Source: Moduliflexus sp964602655 (GTDB taxonomy: Bacteria; Moduliflexota; Moduliflexia; Moduliflexales; Moduliflexaceae). From it: DNA of 64,000 bases. Position 1 is the stretch's first letter, and every line of letters begins with the position of its first letter. The translations under genes and the position numbers were made by a program. The stretch lies in contig CAZRSF010000027.1 of NCBI GenBank assembly GCA_964602655.1, positions 5,306 to 69,305 of the forward strand. Reading direction: 5' to 3'. Of this stretch, positions 43,385-51,906 are shown piece after piece. A model generated the notes under the pieces. The model saw nothing but the letters and a program-made list of their open reading frames with translations, did no database searches and was not told the DNA's origin.

Positions 43385-44518
43385 TTAAGCCGAAGCGTTG
43401 ACGATATCAATAAACCATTCAAAGACCTCTATAAATTGCCTCATGATAACAGGTGATGTAAAGACAGAAAGTGCGATGCCAGGACGTTTTGTGATATTTT
43501 CTTCGGAAATATGGATTCCTTTAATCGCGTTGAGTTTTGCTAAAAGCTGTAAGCGAGCCTCTTCACTTTCAAATGGCGGTTTGTATGCGTACCAATAAAA
43601 ATAAATTTCAACAGTTCCAGATGTCCACACAGCAAATAATTGATGATCTCGTTGGTTATGGGTGATGATTGGGACAAATGATCCAAGACGTTTTCCTGTT
43701 CCCCAATAAATCCTTGTTGCAGACTGCTTCGCCCATGCTAATATCTGTTGAACTGCTTGTATTTCAATCGAGCTATTCCGTTTTTGTAACTCTTCGAAAT
43801 AGGTCATTTCATCCCATTGTCGCTTAGGACTTTTCCCTGATTTTTTCTGTTGGGCTTCAGCAACCTGACCCATTACACGAGGAACTAAGCATTTTAACCC
43901 TTGGCCGGTATATTGTGGGATTTCTATAGCAAGAACTTCAGCAGGATCCATTTGTCGATTTAAAAATTCGACAATCCTTCGAAGTTCATCAGGGATATGA
44001 TCAGCTAAAAATATCAGCCGAATTCTCCCCGCCTGAAGGTTCGTTTTAACATTTTGCCAATACTCGTCAATATCAATTGCTGCCTCTAAAAAGGTTTCGA
44101 GGATAACATTCGGATCGCAGTTGTGTGTTTGGCATTGCAGTTCAAATTGTGTTTTAATGACGTCAACAGACCAATATACGGTTGCATTCGCTGCATAATC
44201 AAGCATTTGTCCGACAACCTGTCGTCTGATTCTTGAATCATCGCTTCGTTTCACCTCAACAAGTGTCGGAATGGCATCTTGATCCAGAAAAAGATGATCT
44301 AACGACCACCGATTCGCTCCCTCCTCTTCACCCGGTATTCCTACTTCTCTTGCAATGAACAGCCATCGTCTCGGTGAAGACTGGTTAATTTGATCTCCTG
44401 CTAATAAATCAGGGTATTTTGCTAATATCTCTTGTAGAAGTTGTTCAGAATCATACGCTTCTTCTGTCATTTTTATCAGGTCTTCATTACTTTGAAGTAA
44501 GTAAATACCAGCACTCAT
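43385..44518 (-). CDS. PD-(D/E)XK nuclease-like protein of unknown role
   Basis: 377 residues. The segment RWSLDHLFLDQDAIPTLVEV followed by KRSDDSRIRRQVVGQMLDYA has the D...E-x-K pattern of restriction-like nucleases (as in DUF91/NucS-type proteins), at about residues 73-110. The C-terminal half (about 225-375) is a separate alpha/beta domain with IYWGTGKRLGSFVPII and an EIYFYWYAYKPPF strand region. AGGAGGG precedes ATG 44518. It follows the cNMP-binding gene by 9 bases and precedes the vapBC genes, all on one strand. Codon use is more AT-rich than its neighbours, which suggests transfer. Confidence 0.72.
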   Translation of the reverse strand: MSAGIYLLQSNEDLIKMTEEAYDSEQLLQEILAKYPDLLAGDQINQSSPRRWLFIAREVGIPGEEEGANRWSLDHLFLDQDAIPTLVEVKRSDDSRIRRQVVGQMLDYAANATVYWSVDVIKTQFELQCQTHNCDPNVILETFLEAAIDIDEYWQNVKTNLQAGRIRLIFLADHIPDELRRIVEFLNRQMDPAEVLAIEIPQYTGQGLKCLVPRVMGQVAEAQQKKSGKSPKRQWDEMTYFEELQKRNSSIEIQAVQQILAWAKQSATRIYWGTGKRLGSFVPIITHNQRDHQLFAVWTSGTVEIYFYWYAYKPPFESEEARLQLLAKLNAIKGIHISEENITKRPGIALSVFTSPVIMRQFIEVFEWFIDIVNASA

Positions 44519-44527
44519 CTTTCCCTC

Positions 44528-44953
44528 CTATGACTTGCGCGTTGCACTCAATTTCCGCAGCGCGGCCTGTTTCAATTTCGGGAGCAAATAGGGGGCTTTG
44601 TCTTTGATATCGCCGAACGTCCATTCCAAAATCGAGGTTGATTCGATGGCGATGACGTCTGCCGTGCGTTTGTTGTAGATGCCGATGATGCCGATTTCAC
44701 CGAGGATTTCGCTGCTTTTGACGATGGCTAACTCTAACCCGTTCGCTCCGATGATTTTCATTTTCCCAAAGATAATAATGCAAAACGTATCGTTGGCTTC
44801 CGCTCCTTTGTGATAGAGAACATCACCCTGGTTCAGCAGTTTTGTCTTGGCCTGGCCGATCAAATAATCCAATCGGAGATCATCGAGATCGCTGAATAAC
44901 ACATTCTGCCGCAAGACCTTTTTCATCAGCCAGAGTTTCGCGTCAAGTTCCAT
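44528..44953 (-). CDS. Small cyclic-nucleotide-binding domain protein
   Basis: 141 residues making one CRP/FNR-type beta-barrel (LLNQGDVLYHKGAEANDTFCI, FGKMKIIGANG, SSEILGEIGIIGIYNKRTADV) without a DNA-binding domain. The phosphate-binding cassette is recognisable, but the usual Arg/Ser contacts (R-S/T-A) read KRTADV, which is acceptable. It probably senses a cyclic nucleotide and passes it to a partner. It is preceded by a hairpin that hides the nearest GGAG. Confidence 0.82.
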   Translation of the reverse strand: MELDAKLWLMKKVLRQNVLFSDLDDLRLDYLIGQAKTKLLNQGDVLYHKGAEANDTFCIIIFGKMKIIGANGLELAIVKSSEILGEIGIIGIYNKRTADVIAIESTSILEWTFGDIKDKAPYLLPKLKQAALRKLSATRKS

Positions 44954-44963
44954 GAATTTTTAT

Positions 44964-45001
44964 GAAAAACTCCCGTGACCGATCTGCATTCCATCACGGG
45001 A
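44964..45001 (-). terminator. Intrinsic terminator/attenuator upstream of the cNMP-binding gene
   Basis: Stem TCCCGTGA/TCACGGGA with a 15-base loop, followed on the minus strand by GTTTTTC, ending 10 bases before the next start codon. Confidence 0.65.
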
Positions 45002-45022
45002 AATCGCATCTGTTCCAAAGTG

Positions 45023-45103
45023 TCATTGTTTCGCTTCGATCATATCCATCCCCCATGTACATGTAGGACGAAATTTTTTTCGTCCACTCGTCCGCCTGTT
45101 CAT
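45023..45103 (-). CDS. Candidate 26-residue peptide in a strong-promoter leader
   Basis: ATG 45103 reads MNRRTSGRKKFRPTCTWG and then MDMIEAKQ before TGA at 45023-45025. In-frame extension to a TTG behind GGAAGGAG would give 38 residues, though that spacing is only 2 bases. The peptide is basic at the start and acidic at the end with one Cys and one Trp. I do not recognise a family. Confidence 0.35.
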   Translation of the reverse strand: MNRRTSGRKKFRPTCTWGMDMIEAKQ

Positions 45104-45160
45104 GCGGCGCGTGTGTCGAAATGCAATTTCGACAGACAAGACTCCTTCCGAATAGACAAA

Positions 45161-45189
45161 ATATTATGGCGAGATTCAGGAACTGTCAA
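45161..45189 (-). promoter_or_regulatory. Near-perfect sigma-70 promoter
   Basis: On the minus strand TTGACA (45184-45189), exactly 17 bases, TAATAT (45161-45166). Transcription would start near 45154 and run about 190 bases to the hairpin at 44964-45001 or on into the cNMP-binding gene. Confidence 0.75.
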
Positions 45190-45199
45190 GAATAAAGTT

Positions 45200-46462
45200 T
45201 TACCGGGATCGTTCTTCTCCCAGAACATAGACAAACAGACCACTTCGGAGTTTCGGCTCGAACCAGGTAGATTTCGGCGGCATGATTTTGCCCGCGTCCG
45301 CGACCGCCATGACCTCGCGAATGCCGGTCGGAAACAGGGCGAATGCTACTGCCATATCGCGCGCCACGCGCCGTTCCAATTCACGCAACCCGCGAATGCC
45401 GCCGACAAAATCAATGCGCTGATCGGTTTTAGGGTCGCGAATCCCTAAAATCGGCGACAGGAGGTTGGTTTGCAGAATCGAGACATCCAGGCGTTCGATC
45501 ACATTCGTGTCGTCGAACGTGCCCGGTTTCGCCGTCAGTTCATACCATCGCCCGTCCAGATACATGCCGAACGCATGAGATTCGGTTGGGGCATACGGTT
45601 CATTCGTCAGACATGCTTCAATCGTAAATTTTTCAGAGACAGCGTTCGAAAATTCTTCGGAAGAGAGGCCGTTCAGGTCGCGCACCACGCGGTTGTAATC
45701 CATCACGCAGAGGTGCGTATCCGGCACAAGCACGGCGAGAAAATAATTGAACGGCTCATCGCCGGTGTAGTCGGGGAACTGCGCCCGCCGCATCTGTCCG
45801 ACTTTGACGGCGGACGCGGTGCGATGATGCCCGTCGGCGACGTAGAGCGATTCGATGCCACCGAACAATTCTGTCAAATCGGAAATCGTCTGAATATCGT
45901 CAATGCTCCAGACGACATGCTGAATATCGTCCTCGGTGAGAAAATCGTTGACCGGCTCATGCTCGCGCATCCAATCCTCTAAGATCGCATTGACGCGATC
46001 CTGCGCCCGATACGTCAGAAAGACGAGACCGGTGTTGGCGTTGCAGACATCCACATAATTGATGCGGTCGAGTTCTTTATCCGCCCGCGTCAATTCATGC
46101 ACTTTGATCGTTCCGGAGAGATAGTCGTCAATCGCGGCGCAGACGACGAGGCCGACCTGCGAGCGTCCGCGCATCACTTCTTTGTAAATATAGAAGTGCG
46201 GCGCGGCTTCGCGAACGAACGTCCCGTCGTCAATCATCTGATGCAGCCGATGTTTGGCCTGTTCATAGACACGCGGATCGTGCGGGTCAATGTCCGGCGG
46301 CAAATCCACTTCGGCGCGATTCACGCGCAGAAACGAATACGGATTGGCAGTGGTAATGGCTCTGGCTTCCTCGGTATTGACGACATCATACGGAAGCGCG
46401 GCCACGCGTGGCGCCATGTCCGGCGTCGGGCGATACGGTCTGAACGGTCGAATTATTGCCAT
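45200..46462 (-). CDS. DUF1015 family protein
   Basis: 420 residues with DUF1015 hallmarks: IRPFRPYRPTPDMAPRVAALPYDVV at the start, LRVNRAEVDLPP, YIYKEVMRGRSQVGLVVCAAIDDY, HELTRADKELDR, YVADGHHRTASAVKV and a C-terminal MPPKSTWFEPKLRSGLFVYVL. The family is unsolved. It recurs beside serine-pathway genes and a class V aminotransferase, as here, so a link to amino-acid or 2-oxoacid metabolism is likely. No ribosome site is evident; a 10-bp inverted repeat (46472-46481/46502-46511) sits just before the start. Confidence 0.93.
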   Translation of the reverse strand: MAIIRPFRPYRPTPDMAPRVAALPYDVVNTEEARAITTANPYSFLRVNRAEVDLPPDIDPHDPRVYEQAKHRLHQMIDDGTFVREAAPHFYIYKEVMRGRSQVGLVVCAAIDDYLSGTIKVHELTRADKELDRINYVDVCNANTGLVFLTYRAQDRVNAILEDWMREHEPVNDFLTEDDIQHVVWSIDDIQTISDLTELFGGIESLYVADGHHRTASAVKVGQMRRAQFPDYTGDEPFNYFLAVLVPDTHLCVMDYNRVVRDLNGLSSEEFSNAVSEKFTIEACLTNEPYAPTESHAFGMYLDGRWYELTAKPGTFDDTNVIERLDVSILQTNLLSPILGIRDPKTDQRIDFVGGIRGLRELERRVARDMAVAFALFPTGIREVMAVADAGKIMPPKSTWFEPKLRSGLFVYVLGEERSR

Positions 46463-46530
46463 ATAAACACAATCGGCAGGAAGAGCGATACTCCCGGCTC
46501 CTCCTGCCGATCATTCCATAAAAAAATTGA

Positions 46531-47604
46531 TTAAAGTCCTAAAATCCGGTTGATATGGCCGAGCAGTTCATCCACTTCGGCCAGCGTGCAATCCGCCATG
46601 TGCGCGATGCGGAACGTTTTTTCTTTCAGCGAGCCGTAACCGTTCGCGAGCGTCAGGCCGACTTCGCCGAGTTGTTTGTTCAGATCGCCGACATTGATGC
46701 CGCGCGTATTTTTGATCACGGTCAATGTATTCGAAAGATAACGTTCATCCGCAAAGAGGTCGAAATAGGTTTTCGCCCATTCCCGCACTCGCTTCGCCAT
46801 CTGCAAATGCCGCGCAAAACGGTTTTCCAGCCCTTCCTCGTCAATGATGCGATGCAATTGATATTGCAGCGCGTACATGTGCGATAACGACGGCGTTGAC
46901 GGATACTGATAGTCTTTCTTTTGAATGTAATTGTAGAGTTCCAATAAATCAAGGTAATAGCCCCGGAACGGCACCTGTTTTGCGGCGTTTACCGCTTTTT
47001 CGGACATCGAGCAGAGCGCCATGCCTGGCGGCAGTCCGATACATTTTTGCGTTGAGGTGATGCAGATGTCCACGCCGAGCGCGTCCACGTCAATTTTCGT
47101 GCCGCCCATCGAACTGACCGTATCCATGCACCAGATCACGTCAGGATATTTTTTCATCACGTCGGCAATCGCTTCGACCGGGCACATTACGCCGGACGAG
47201 GTTTCGTTATGCGTAATCGTGATCAGGTCATATTTGCCGGTCGCCAGGGCGTTATCCACCATCTCAGGCGTCGTGGCCTGACCTTCTTCGGTTTTGACTT
47301 TATCGGCAGGCACGTTGTTGCCCTGCGCCATTTCATACCAGCGATCCCCGAATGCGCCGATAGCAAAGACCAATGCGCGTTTGCGCGTGCATGAGCGCAC
47401 TGAACCTTCCATCAACCCGCTGCCGGATGTGGTGGAAAGAATAATTTGATTTTTCGTGTAAAACATTTTCTGCGCGAGTTCGCTGATGTCGCGCTGTAAC
47501 GCCGAAGCATCTTTCGAACGGTGGCCGATCATCGGTGTTGCCATTTTTTGCAGCACATCTTCGCGCACTTCGACCGGGCCGGGAATGAATAATTTTTTCC
47601 GCAT
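46531..47604 (-). CDS. Class V PLP aminotransferase (alanine-glyoxylate / phosphoserine aminotransferase-like)
   Basis: 357 residues from ATG 47604 (AGGAGG upstream). LFIPGPVEVREDVLQKMATP, TSGSGLMEGSVRS, HNETSSGVMCPVEAIADV, CMDTVSSMGGTKIDVDALGVD and the PLP lysine in ITSTQKCIGLPPGMAL are conserved. The family covers alanine-glyoxylate, serine-pyruvate and archaeal-type phosphoserine aminotransferases. With DUF1015 next to it, a role in serine synthesis is favoured, but the amino donor cannot be read from motifs. Confidence 0.9.
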   Translation of the reverse strand: MRKKLFIPGPVEVREDVLQKMATPMIGHRSKDASALQRDISELAQKMFYTKNQIILSTTSGSGLMEGSVRSCTRKRALVFAIGAFGDRWYEMAQGNNVPADKVKTEEGQATTPEMVDNALATGKYDLITITHNETSSGVMCPVEAIADVMKKYPDVIWCMDTVSSMGGTKIDVDALGVDICITSTQKCIGLPPGMALCSMSEKAVNAAKQVPFRGYYLDLLELYNYIQKKDYQYPSTPSLSHMYALQYQLHRIIDEEGLENRFARHLQMAKRVREWAKTYFDLFADERYLSNTLTVIKNTRGINVGDLNKQLGEVGLTLANGYGSLKEKTFRIAHMADCTLAEVDELLGHINRILGL

Positions 47605-47847
47605 GGTGTGTCCTCCTATTAAAAACCGAATGGATTGATTGAGCGCTGTTCTCTGATGTCGCAATTCGCTGCGAACGCAACCGTTTCTCTCACTCTATCG
47701 GAAAATGTCAACAAAGAACTCGCGGCGCTCTCAAAACGCTGTTTATCCGGGCGTAACCCGGCGCAATCATCCTATTTTTTACGAGGCGTTTTACCTATGG
47801 CGCATGTTGCGCGTCAATATGACAAACAGCATGATTATTTGTCAATT

Positions 47848-47878
47848 ACCCTGTCAGGGTTGTACACCCTGGCAGGGT
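47848..47878. repeat. Palindromic repeat, AACCCTGCCAGGGTTT family (diverged)
   Basis: ACCCTGTCAGGGTTG and CACCCTGGCAGGGT just upstream of the papain-like gene. Confidence 0.8.
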
Positions 47879-47894
47879 TCTCACTACATCATCT

Positions 47895-48560
47895 ATGAAA
47901 TATTTATCGTATTCCGACGCAAGATCGCGCATGAACATCGGCGATGTGATCGCCTTTGGCGGGGATTCGCATTTTTCAGAAATTATCAAAATGGCAATTC
48001 GCGCCGAAGTGCCGCATATCGGCATCGTGCGTGAAACGCGCCAGACAGAGCGCGGAGTAACACAAACGTTCTTGATGGACGCAACCTCCCGCCGCAACGT
48101 CTGCATCACGGATTTGGCGGCTCGCGTTCAGGAGTATGCCGGGCATATGTGGTGGCTGCCGCTGCATGAAACGCTCAGGCGTAAAATCTTCGATGAAGAG
48201 GCATGTTCTCGCTTTTTACAGCAGCAAAACGGCAAAAAATACGACCGCTGGCAGGCCGCAGGGTCGGCGATTGACGCGCTCGACGAGTTGCCTTTCAATT
48301 TGGGGGGACTCAGTTATAACCGCGAAGACCTCTCGCAACTCTTTTGTTCCGAATTGGTCGCCGCCGCGCTCAAAGTCGGAGGCATCATTCCGCAGCATCT
48401 CAATGCTTCGGAAATCACGCCGATTGATATTTGCCGCTGGAAGATTTACGCGCCGGAATATTATCTGCTGAAAGGGGAATTCAAGGAGATTTCAGGCTAT
48501 AACAGCATAGACTTGAATCGGGGCGTTCCGACAGGAATGCTGTGTTGCGAACATCGTTAA
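47895..48560 (+). CDS. Permuted NlpC/P60-like (YiiX/LRAT-type) protein
   Basis: 221 residues. The permuted papain-like order is seen: early His41 in EVPHIGIVRETRQ and late Cys151 in LSQLFCSELVAAALKVGG, the FCSE motif being typical of YiiX/DUF830 proteins. A strand-rich core with WWLPLHE lies between. Such enzymes cleave amide or ester bonds in lipids or peptidoglycan; the target is unknown. No signal peptide, so it is cytoplasmic unless exported otherwise. A palindrome precedes and another follows it. Confidence 0.78.
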   Translation: MKYLSYSDARSRMNIGDVIAFGGDSHFSEIIKMAIRAEVPHIGIVRETRQTERGVTQTFLMDATSRRNVCITDLAARVQEYAGHMWWLPLHETLRRKIFDEEACSRFLQQQNGKKYDRWQAAGSAIDALDELPFNLGGLSYNREDLSQLFCSELVAAALKVGGIIPQHLNASEITPIDICRWKIYAPEYYLLKGEFKEISGYNSIDLNRGVPTGMLCCEHR

Positions 48561-48591
48561 GCCCTGCCAGGGTTTGAAACCCTGGCAGGGC
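48561..48591. repeat. Palindromic repeat, GCCCTGCCAGGGTTT family
   Basis: 15-bp perfect arms around G at the convergent junction of the papain-like and SWIM genes. The outer base pair is G-C here instead of A-T, matched on both arms. Confidence 0.9.
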
Positions 48592-48604
48592 TGGGAACTC
48601 ATAT

Positions 48605-50398
48605 TCACACATTCTCAAATTCTTCCATAAACGCCTTCAGACGCTTGTTTTCCGCTCTCAAACCGCCGATATACCGTTCCCATTCTTGCGGCATCTGGCG
48701 CAGATCAACATAAATATGCCGGATGGTTCGGGCATATTTGGCGGCAGCTTTGTAGCTGTCGCGCCCGCGCGCCGCGACCAGCCGATTGACGACGTTCTGA
48801 TAGAGTTCGAGATATTCCATCGTAAAATGCGGCAGCAGTTTGGCTTCATATTGGCGCAGTTGTTCGACTTGATGTTTGATGGTGTCGAAAAGCCGGTCAT
48901 AATCGTCAAGATAATCGTAAATTTCCGCCAATGTCGTGACTTGATTCGGAAAATTGGGAACAAACCAGGCTGGCGGTGTTTTTTGTCTGGATTGGGCGCG
49001 TTCCTCCAAATCCGCGATAATGCGCGATTCGAAGGTCGGCCAATCGGTTTCATTCAAGCATCTTTTCGCGGTTTTGAAAAAATCGAGATCAATATCATGG
49101 TGTTCCAGCCGCAAATTCAACAACTGCGTTTGCCCTTCATAGTCGTGCGCGGTGGTGTAGTATTCCCATAAACAGACGTATGTGCCGTCATGCAGAAAAT
49201 GATGATGCGTATCGAATTCCTGTTTATCTACTTTCCGTTGCAGCAAACCGACTATCGCCTCGTAATCGCCCCGCCGCTGCAATTCTTCCTGCACAAACGC
49301 ATACACTTCGACCTTGCGCCCCTCGCCGCGTTCGATCCCCTGCCAGGCGACTTCCAACGCCTTTGGCCGGTCATTCTGCGCGAGCCAGTATTGCGCCAAT
49401 CGCCAGTAATCTATGCCGTCTTTCAGATGCGCTTCCAGGGTTTTGCGTTGCGCCTCAGTGTCGCCGGTCGCTTCATATAATTTTGCCAGCAAGCCTTGAT
49501 AATAGGAAGAATTTGTCTTTTTCATCGCCTGCTTCAGCATTTCGATAATGATCTGATAATCCTCTTTTTCGGCGCAAAGCTGCACGGCGCTGTCATAGAG
49601 CCAATCAGTCAGACCACAATTGCTGTTGCGATAATAATTCAACAGTTGCGTAATCACGTCGCGGCGGGCGTCGCGCAGGTCTGGGGCGGCCTGAAACGCC
49701 TCGCCGAGTTCGTCCATCGCTGACATTGCAACATCTTCCAGCGGTTCGTCATCCATGCCGTAATCATTCAATTCTTTCAGAATACGGTCAATCACTGCCC
49801 AGCAGACTTTCGCCCGCATCGCTGGCTCGGAAGGCTGCGCCGACGCGAGGATGGAGCGGAGTTGTTTGGCGATGGTTCGGGTGTCATAATAATCGGATTC
49901 GATAGAAGGAAAGGCGCGGGTGATTTGCTTTTTGATGGTCGTAAATGTGGATTCTTTATTGGCTTCGAAACGCATCGTCAATTCACGTTTGAGGTCAGGA
50001 TATTTTTTCGCGCATTCGAGTAAGATGTTGACTAATTCGGCAGATGGCAATGCCGCGAGCTTTTTCGCCAATGTGGAATCGGATTTTTTCTGACGTGCTG
50101 CCTGTTTCGTCAATTCGCCTTTTTGTTCTAAAAAGGTCAGCATGACAGCGACAATATGCTTGCACGGCCAGCCGTCATAAGGGCAGGTGCAGGTGGCGGT
50201 CAGCGAGCCGGAACGCGCGGAGACTTCCACGTCGTATTCGTCGCCGCTGCCGATCACGTTCGCCCGAATCGTATCGGTTTCGGCGTCGTACTCAAGTTGT
50301 TCCGCCATCTCTTGTCGGGCGTAGTCTTCTCCGCGCTGATAGATTTTGTTGCCAGCCCATTGTTTCACAGAGTCTTTGGTGTATTCGCTGAGTTTCAT
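48605..50398 (-). CDS. SWIM zinc-finger protein with long helical-repeat C-terminus
   Basis: 597 residues. The SWIM motif Cys70-x-Cys72-x6-Cys79-x-His81 (CTCPYDGWPCKHI) lies in a small N-terminal domain, followed by about 500 residues of TPR-like helical repeats (for example LAKLYEATGDTEAQRKTLEA, YWRLAQYWLAQNDRPKALEV). SWIM domains bind DNA or proteins and occur next to SNF2 ATPases; none is present here. AGAGAAC precedes ATG 50398. Function unknown. Confidence 0.9.
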   Translation of the reverse strand: MKLSEYTKDSVKQWAGNKIYQRGEDYARQEMAEQLEYDAETDTIRANVIGSGDEYDVEVSARSGSLTATCTCPYDGWPCKHIVAVMLTFLEQKGELTKQAARQKKSDSTLAKKLAALPSAELVNILLECAKKYPDLKRELTMRFEANKESTFTTIKKQITRAFPSIESDYYDTRTIAKQLRSILASAQPSEPAMRAKVCWAVIDRILKELNDYGMDDEPLEDVAMSAMDELGEAFQAAPDLRDARRDVITQLLNYYRNSNCGLTDWLYDSAVQLCAEKEDYQIIIEMLKQAMKKTNSSYYQGLLAKLYEATGDTEAQRKTLEAHLKDGIDYWRLAQYWLAQNDRPKALEVAWQGIERGEGRKVEVYAFVQEELQRRGDYEAIVGLLQRKVDKQEFDTHHHFLHDGTYVCLWEYYTTAHDYEGQTQLLNLRLEHHDIDLDFFKTAKRCLNETDWPTFESRIIADLEERAQSRQKTPPAWFVPNFPNQVTTLAEIYDYLDDYDRLFDTIKHQVEQLRQYEAKLLPHFTMEYLELYQNVVNRLVAARGRDSYKAAAKYARTIRHIYVDLRQMPQEWERYIGGLRAENKRLKAFMEEFENV

Positions 50399-50414
50399 CG
50401 TTCTCTTGTAAAAT

Positions 50415-50447
50415 AACCCCGCCAGGGTTTGGAACCCTGGCGGGGTT
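50415..50447. repeat. Palindromic repeat, AACCCCGCCAGGGTTT variant
   Basis: One base differs from the common AACCCTGCC form in the left arm and the partner base differs in the right arm (GGCGGGGTT), so pairing is kept. It lies between the hutI-like gene and the SWIM gene. Confidence 0.9.
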
Positions 50448-50455
50448 AGGGGGTT

Positions 50456-51703
50456 TTAAGACGTTTGCCGTTCCAGGACGATTTTGCCGTTTTTAATGAC
50501 GCGGCTGACGTGATTGACGCCGAAGTGGTACGTCAAATATTGATAATTCGGAATATCCAGAATGACAATATCCGCCTTTTTGCCGACTTCCAGACTGCCG
50601 ATTTTATCGAACAGGCAGAGCGACCGCGCCGCCTGCGCCGTGACGCCGACAATCGCTTCCGCCGGACTGATGTGCATCTGCGTACAGGCAATCGTCATAA
50701 TCAACGGGAGCGATTCCGTCATGCACGCGCCGGGATTGCACCCGGTGGCGAGTGCGACTTTCACGCCGGATTCAATCATTTTCCGCGCCGGAGCATAGCG
50801 CACGAACGCCGTAAAAAACGGGACACCCGGCAGCAAATCGGCAATCACCCCTTTTTCCGCCAGCATTTCAATCCCTTTATCGCTGACCATCAAGAGATGT
50901 TCGACGGCGACCACGCCGAGTTCCGCCGCAAATTCCGCCGCCTTGAACGGATCGAACGAATCGGCGTGCATACGCGGCAGCAGGCCGTATTGTTTGCCAG
51001 CCTCCAAAATTTGCCGAGTTTCCTGATGAGAAAAGACATCATGATCGCAAAACACGTCGCAGAATTTTGCGAGTTTCTCTTCAGTAATGCGCGGGATCAT
51101 TTCATCGGTGATTATGCGGATAAAATCCTGTTTTTTCTGTCGAAATTCCGGCGGAATGTCGAGCGCCATGAAGGTGGGCACAATATCAATCGGATGGTGT
51201 TCGTTCAGATCGCGCATGGTTTGGAGGAGTTTGATTTCATCTTCGATGGCGAGGCCGTATCCGGTTTTCGCCTCAACGGTCGTCGTGCCGCGCCGCAGCA
51301 TCCGATCCAGGCGTTTATACGCGAAATTATAGAGTTCCTGACGGCTGGCCTGACGTGTCGCCAGGACGGTCTGCATGATGCCGCCTCCGGCAATCGCCGC
51401 GTCTTTATACGTCGTGCCGCGCAGCCGCGCTTCGAATTCCATTTCCCGCGATCCGGCGAACACGAGATGCGTGTGCGGATCGATAAAACCCGGCATCACC
51501 ACTTTGTCAGAGGCGTCAATCACGACATCCGATTTTGTCGTGTCGGGCAAATCGCTGGTTTTTCCGATCCAGGTAATCAGATTGCCCTCGATGATGAGCG
51601 CGCCGTCTTCGATAATGCCTAACGCCTCTACCGGCGCGGTATGAACGATATCGGGGCATGAGACTGTGACTAATTGGGCGGCGTGTTTGATGGTTTTTCG
51701 CAT
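50456..51703 (-). CDS. hutI: Imidazolonepropionase-like amidohydrolase
   Basis: 415 residues with a full HutI-type layout: metal His pair in GFIDPHTHLVFAGSREMEFEARL, YKDAAIAGGGI, EAKTGYGL, RMHADSFDPFKAAEFAAELG, VEHLLM, and the C-terminal KKADIVILDIPNYQYLTYHFG. The segment that normally reads A-T-D-x-N-P-G reads ATGCNPGACMTES, so Gly321 replaces the Asp that is a zinc ligand in studied HutI. Activity may therefore differ. No other hut gene is in the window. GAGGAGGATGT lies before ATG 51703. Confidence 0.88.
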   Translation of the reverse strand: MRKTIKHAAQLVTVSCPDIVHTAPVEALGIIEDGALIIEGNLITWIGKTSDLPDTTKSDVVIDASDKVVMPGFIDPHTHLVFAGSREMEFEARLRGTTYKDAAIAGGGIMQTVLATRQASRQELYNFAYKRLDRMLRRGTTTVEAKTGYGLAIEDEIKLLQTMRDLNEHHPIDIVPTFMALDIPPEFRQKKQDFIRIITDEMIPRITEEKLAKFCDVFCDHDVFSHQETRQILEAGKQYGLLPRMHADSFDPFKAAEFAAELGVVAVEHLLMVSDKGIEMLAEKGVIADLLPGVPFFTAFVRYAPARKMIESGVKVALATGCNPGACMTESLPLIMTIACTQMHISPAEAIVGVTAQAARSLCLFDKIGSLEVGKKADIVILDIPNYQYLTYHFGVNHVSRVIKNGKIVLERQTS

Positions 51704-51906
51704 ACATCCTCCTCGTAGAATGAAGGCTGTTGAAGGGAAGAATTATGATAAATTGCAAAAAATGATCATTGAAGAGACACTCTGCAATCTTGCAGAATTT
51801 GTCAAATAAAAAGACCGACAGGAGAGGAAAAATGATAGGATTGCGCCAATTGGGTTTTGGGCTCGTATTGAAACGCGTGGAACGAGAACGTCGCAGCGAA
51901 TGTGGG

